Source: an uncultured Odoribacter sp. (GTDB lineage Bacteria > Bacteroidota > Bacteroidia > Bacteroidales > Marinifilaceae). From it: a stretch of 64,000 nucleotides of DNA. The DNA lies in the NCBI GenBank assembly GCA_944321165.1, contig CALUKE010000004.1:124001-188000 (forward strand). Reading direction: 5' to 3'. The position numbers and the translations under genes were made by a program. Below, in pieces: positions 63,418 through 64,000 of the stretch (its first letter is position 1; each line of letters begins with the position of its first letter). Below the pieces are notes generated by a model. It was not told where the DNA came from and ran no database searches. It saw only the letters and a program-made list of their open reading frames with translations.

Positions 63418-64000
63418 TCAATGTACAATCAACCAAATGAGATAATACAAATATCCGATCAGAAATACGGCCCCTTCCCAACGGCTGATCCGACGCCCTT
63501 TGCCTGTGAAGACAAATATGAATAACAAAACCGATGCCATCATGTTCACCCAAATGTCTGGCAGACTGTCCTCCGGGACCTGCAAAGGCATAATGCTGGC
63601 AGATGCCCCTAAAATCAAAAACGTATTGAAAATATTCGAACCGACGACATTCCCGATCGCAATATCGGCATTCCTTTTCCGGGCAGCAATGAGCGACGTG
63701 GCCAGTTCCGGCAAAGAAGTGCCGATTGAAACAATCGTCAAGCCGATAATCCGCTCAGAAATCCCGGCCAGCTGAGCCAGTTGAACCGCTCCATTCACCA
63801 ACAGACGACCGCCGCCAATCAAACCGATCAGTCCCAAAACAATAAACAGCAGAGATTTCCCCATTCCATACGGTTTTATGTCTACCTCCTCTGTCACTCC
63901 TCCCCGTTTGGCAATAAACAAGGTATAAGCAATAAAGACCACAAAAAAACAAAGCAGACAAAATCCCTCGGTCCGAGAAATCAAAGCATCCGGTTCCCCG
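63418..64000 (-). CDS. Na+/Ca2+ exchanger-type (CaCA) antiporter, 5' part outside window
   Basis: The C-terminal part of a calcium/sodium antiporter of the YrbG-like CaCA family; the frame is open to the window edge. The visible roughly 194 residues contain the second alpha-repeat: TIVSIGTSLPELATSLIAAR and IGNVVGSNIFNTFLILGASA, both with ion-binding residues, between hydrophobic segments. The first alpha-repeat lies beyond base 64000. It probably exports Ca2+ in exchange for Na+ or H+ at the inner membrane. It ends 42 bases before the LemA gene on the same strand. Confidence 0.93.
   Translation of the reverse strand, partial: GEPDALISRTEGFCLLCFFVVFIAYTLFIAKRGGVTEEVDIKPYGMGKSLLFIVLGLIGLIGGGRLLVNGAVQLAQLAGISERIIGLTIVSIGTSLPELATSLIAARKRNADIAIGNVVGSNIFNTFLILGASASIMPLQVPEDSLPDIWVNMMASVLLFIFVFTGKGRRISRWEGAVFLIGYLYYLIWLIVH

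Noticed and set aside
1..64000. CRISPR arrays, rRNA, insertion sequences, replication origin
   Set aside because: I saw no regularly spaced direct repeats, rRNA signatures, transposase genes with inverted ends, or clustered DnaA boxes with dnaA/dnaN.

Overview
The window looks like a chromosomal segment of a gut-type Bacteroidetes (Bacteroidales). The signs are type III glutamine synthetase, three ECF-sigma/FecR/SusC/SusD stacks, a DUF4492-cydA-cydB cluster, a FISUMP-domain lipoprotein, an HU-CCDC81 protein, and Bacteroidetes-type promoters (TAnnTTTG, sometimes with an upstream TTTG). The gene mix resembles the Odoribacter/Butyricimonas group, but genus is an inference. Genes are tightly packed, and no stretch above about 300 bases lacks a gene. 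No rRNA, CRISPR array, insertion sequence or phage gene was seen. Both end genes are cut by the window.

Bases 1-23,280 are mostly housekeeping. They start with a thioredoxin-permease-thioredoxin operon, then RNase HII, a GH3-like adenylating enzyme and glutamine synthetase III. Next come a pyridoxamine kinase and a HAD phosphatase, facing a minus-strand run yraN / SDR reductase / prfA / pyrF. The SDR gene carries a frameshift at a 7-bp tandem repeat. These are followed by a glycogen-synthase N-domain protein, galE, an HU-CCDC81 protein, pssA with a DUF1573 protein, an M20 amidohydrolase overlapping a GT9 glycosyltransferase, and rlmH with a 1197-residue NtrY-like sensor kinase. The block ends with a CAU tRNA that has its own promoter and terminator.

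Bases 23,450-52,140 are accessory: three complete cell-surface-signalling nutrient-uptake loci. Locus 1 (plus) is sigma, FecR, SusC, SusD and an unknown lipoprotein. Locus 2 (plus) is sigma, FecR, SusC, SusD, a DUF4843-like lipoprotein, a PKD-like lipoprotein and two TlpA-type thiol oxidoreductases. Locus 3 (minus, convergent on locus 2) is sigma, FecR, SusC, SusD, an unknown lipoprotein, a FISUMP lipoprotein and a thioredoxin-fold protein. All three SusC proteins begin with an STN signalling domain, which fits outer-membrane receptor to FecR to sigma control. Loci 2 and 3 end tail to tail in three thioredoxin-fold genes, suggesting uptake systems coupled to envelope thiol chemistry. This is the most distinctive part of the window.

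Bases 52,340-64,000 return to core functions: an exported alpha/beta hydrolase, Lon protease behind a sigma-54-like element and an inverted repeat, cytochrome bd oxidase with DUF4492, an AI-2E family permease, a LemA-TPM-TPM-ECF sigma cluster with a small membrane protein downstream, and the C-terminal half of a Na+/Ca2+ exchanger-type antiporter.
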